A stretch of 6,495 nt of DNA from DATKDU01 sp035512595 (GTDB taxonomy: Bacteria > Planctomycetota > Planctomycetia > Pirellulales > Pirellulaceae). The notes under the pieces are model-generated. The model was not told the origin of the DNA and made no database searches. It saw only the letters and a program-made list of their open reading frames with translations. Below, in pieces: positions 5,869 to 6,495 of this stretch; the first letter of the stretch is position 1, and each line of letters starts with the position of its first letter. The position numbers and the translations under genes are program-made. The stretch is from positions 1 to 6,495 of the forward strand of contig DATKDU010000354.1 of NCBI GenBank assembly GCA_035512595.1, written 5' to 3'.

Positions 5869-6040
5869 GCCTAACTAATAACTGGACTGTGAGATCTTCC
5901 AGGTTCCCTGAAGGATGTGCCGCGGTGGCCGCAACGTAGCCAGCGACCCAGTGTCTCCAACAGGCCTGACTCCGCCCGGGGATTCGCGGCTCGTCGCGTG
6001 TGTTTGGGTTGCGGAGGGGGACGTGCCGTGCGGGCTAGGC
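5869..6040 (-). other. putative attI / integrase-proximal junction
   Basis: A core GTTAGGC (complement of 5869-5875) marks the left end of the platform. Unlike all other cores in the window it is not followed on the other side by the attC arm GGAATTCTGCTGG; it is next to unique sequence that ends at the intI stop (6041). This is what an attI site between integrase and first cassette looks like. The minus-strand sequence just upstream of the core is AGTCCAGTTATTAGTTAGGC; a second (L) core is not clear. No promoter could be convincingly identified. Confidence 0.6.
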
Positions 6041-6358
6041 TCAGGGCGAGCTAATCGGCGATGTCGGCCCTTCGGGGCGGTCGAGGGGGCTTCGGATGGT
6101 CATACCGGTGTCGGTGATGGCCTCGACGTAGATCATCGTTGTCCGGACGTCTCGGTGGCCCATGAGCCTCTGGACGGTTCGGACGTCGTATCCGGCCCTG
6201 AGCATCTGGGTGGCGAAGGTGCGGCGCAGGGTGTGGCAGGTCACGGGCTTGGGGATGCCGGTGGCCCTGGCGGCCCTCTTCATCTCTCGCTGTGTTGCGG
6301 AGGGGTTGAGATGGTGGCGGCCGATCCTTTCGGTTGAGGGGTCCTGAGATCGACGGCG
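6041..6358 (-). pseudogene. integron integrase IntI, 5'-truncated remnant
   Basis: Read on the minus strand, the frame opens after a TAA at 6359-6361 and runs 105 codons to the stop at 6041. It begins RRRSQDPSTERIGRHHLNPS, then ATQREMKRAARATGIPKPVT, followed by the tyrosine-recombinase C-terminal signature: CHTLRRTFATQML (H-x-x-R), GYDVRTVQRLMGHRDVRTTMIY with the second His and the nucleophile Tyr, and TIRSPLDRP. RHHLNP and GYDVRTVQxLxGHxDVxTTMIY are IntI hallmarks rather than XerC/D. Normal IntI has roughly 320-340 residues, so about two thirds, including the first catalytic Arg and the active-site Lys region, are missing. Its 3' end faces the cassettes, whereas most integrons have the 5' end there; this inverted layout is known in some lineages. 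The upstream DNA (6361 on) looks like an IS end. The fragment is not expected to be functional. Confidence 0.88.
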
Positions 6359-6360
6359 TT

Positions 6361-6495
6361 AGTGTCGCGAGATTTGTGTAAAAGCGGATGGGCTGGACGT
6401 AGGGCAAGAAAAAACGGAAGCTCCTCGTTGGTTTGTTCATCGTCACATGAACCGAGGGAGCCGTGGCCGGCAGAGCCGGCCCGGAACCCTCAAGC
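6361..6495. mobile_element. possible IS256-type insertion-sequence end, partial
   Basis: From 6361 the intI homology stops abruptly. The sequence starts AGTGTCGCGAGATTTGTGTA followed by AAAGCGGATGGGC; the TTGTGTAAAAG string is reminiscent of IS256-family terminal repeats. About 60 bases in, an imperfect inverted repeat (GCTCCTCG at about 6420 and CGAGGGAGC at 6453-6461, around GTTCAT / ATGAAC) follows. A short open frame beginning ATG at 6447 or GTG at 6463 on the plus strand runs off the window and could be the start of a transposase, but no transposase motif is visible. The assignment is from recall of the family's ends only. Confidence 0.4.

Noticed and set aside
5915..6337. 140-residue plus-strand frame
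   Set aside because: It is antisense to the IntI remnant, and its Gly/Val/Asp-rich translation has no recognisable domain.
6051..6446. 131-residue minus-strand open frame overlapping the integrase
   Set aside because: It is in another frame from the IntI motifs, is Arg/Pro-rich and runs across the intI break.

Overview
The window is a stretch of a chromosomal-type integron: an array of promiscuous gene cassettes separated by long, closely related attC recombination sites, ending at the right in the 3' remnant of an integron integrase gene (intI). The DNA is GC-rich and the attC family is uniform, which points to a sedentary environmental integron rather than a clinical mobile one. The host is not identifiable from the sequence. 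The inverted integrase layout is known in groups such as Planctomycetes, Spirochaetes and Chlorobi, and the cassette proteins resemble those of soil or aquatic bacteria, but this is only a hint.

Layout: positions 1-130 are the beginning of a cassette that continues out of the window. Six complete attC sites (131-317, 992-1176, 1760-1942, 3008-3190, 3836-4019, 5286-5468) and one half site (2381-2431) delimit the cassettes. Reading on the minus strand, from right to left, which I infer is the array direction, the order is: intI remnant (6041-6358), putative attI (5869-6040), DUF1330 protein, LACTB-like serine beta-lactamase/peptidase (the only gene on the plus strand), ABM-like small protein, truncated S41 peptidase joined to a half attC, GYD-domain protein, SnoaL-like protein 2, SnoaL-like protein 1, and the start of a further cassette. 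Six of the seven genes read minus. Their stop codons lie about 40-105 bases from the next attC and each has its own strong Shine-Dalgarno sequence, as expected of cassettes.

Cassette boundaries are confirmed by an internal test. For each of the six intact cassettes the two ends are complementary over 12-14 bases, not just the 7-base core, and each cassette has its own arm sequence. Three events have damaged the array: intI has lost roughly its 5' two thirds; the DNA upstream of the break looks like the terminus of an IS256-type insertion sequence; and a deletion has removed the 3' part of the S41 gene together with half of its attC. No integrase able to mobilise these cassettes is encoded in the window.

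The cassette genes do not form a pathway. Most are small stand-alone proteins of the SnoaL/NTF2-like and dimeric alpha+beta barrel folds, typical of integron cassette cargo, plus two exported or membrane-associated serine-hydrolase-type proteins.
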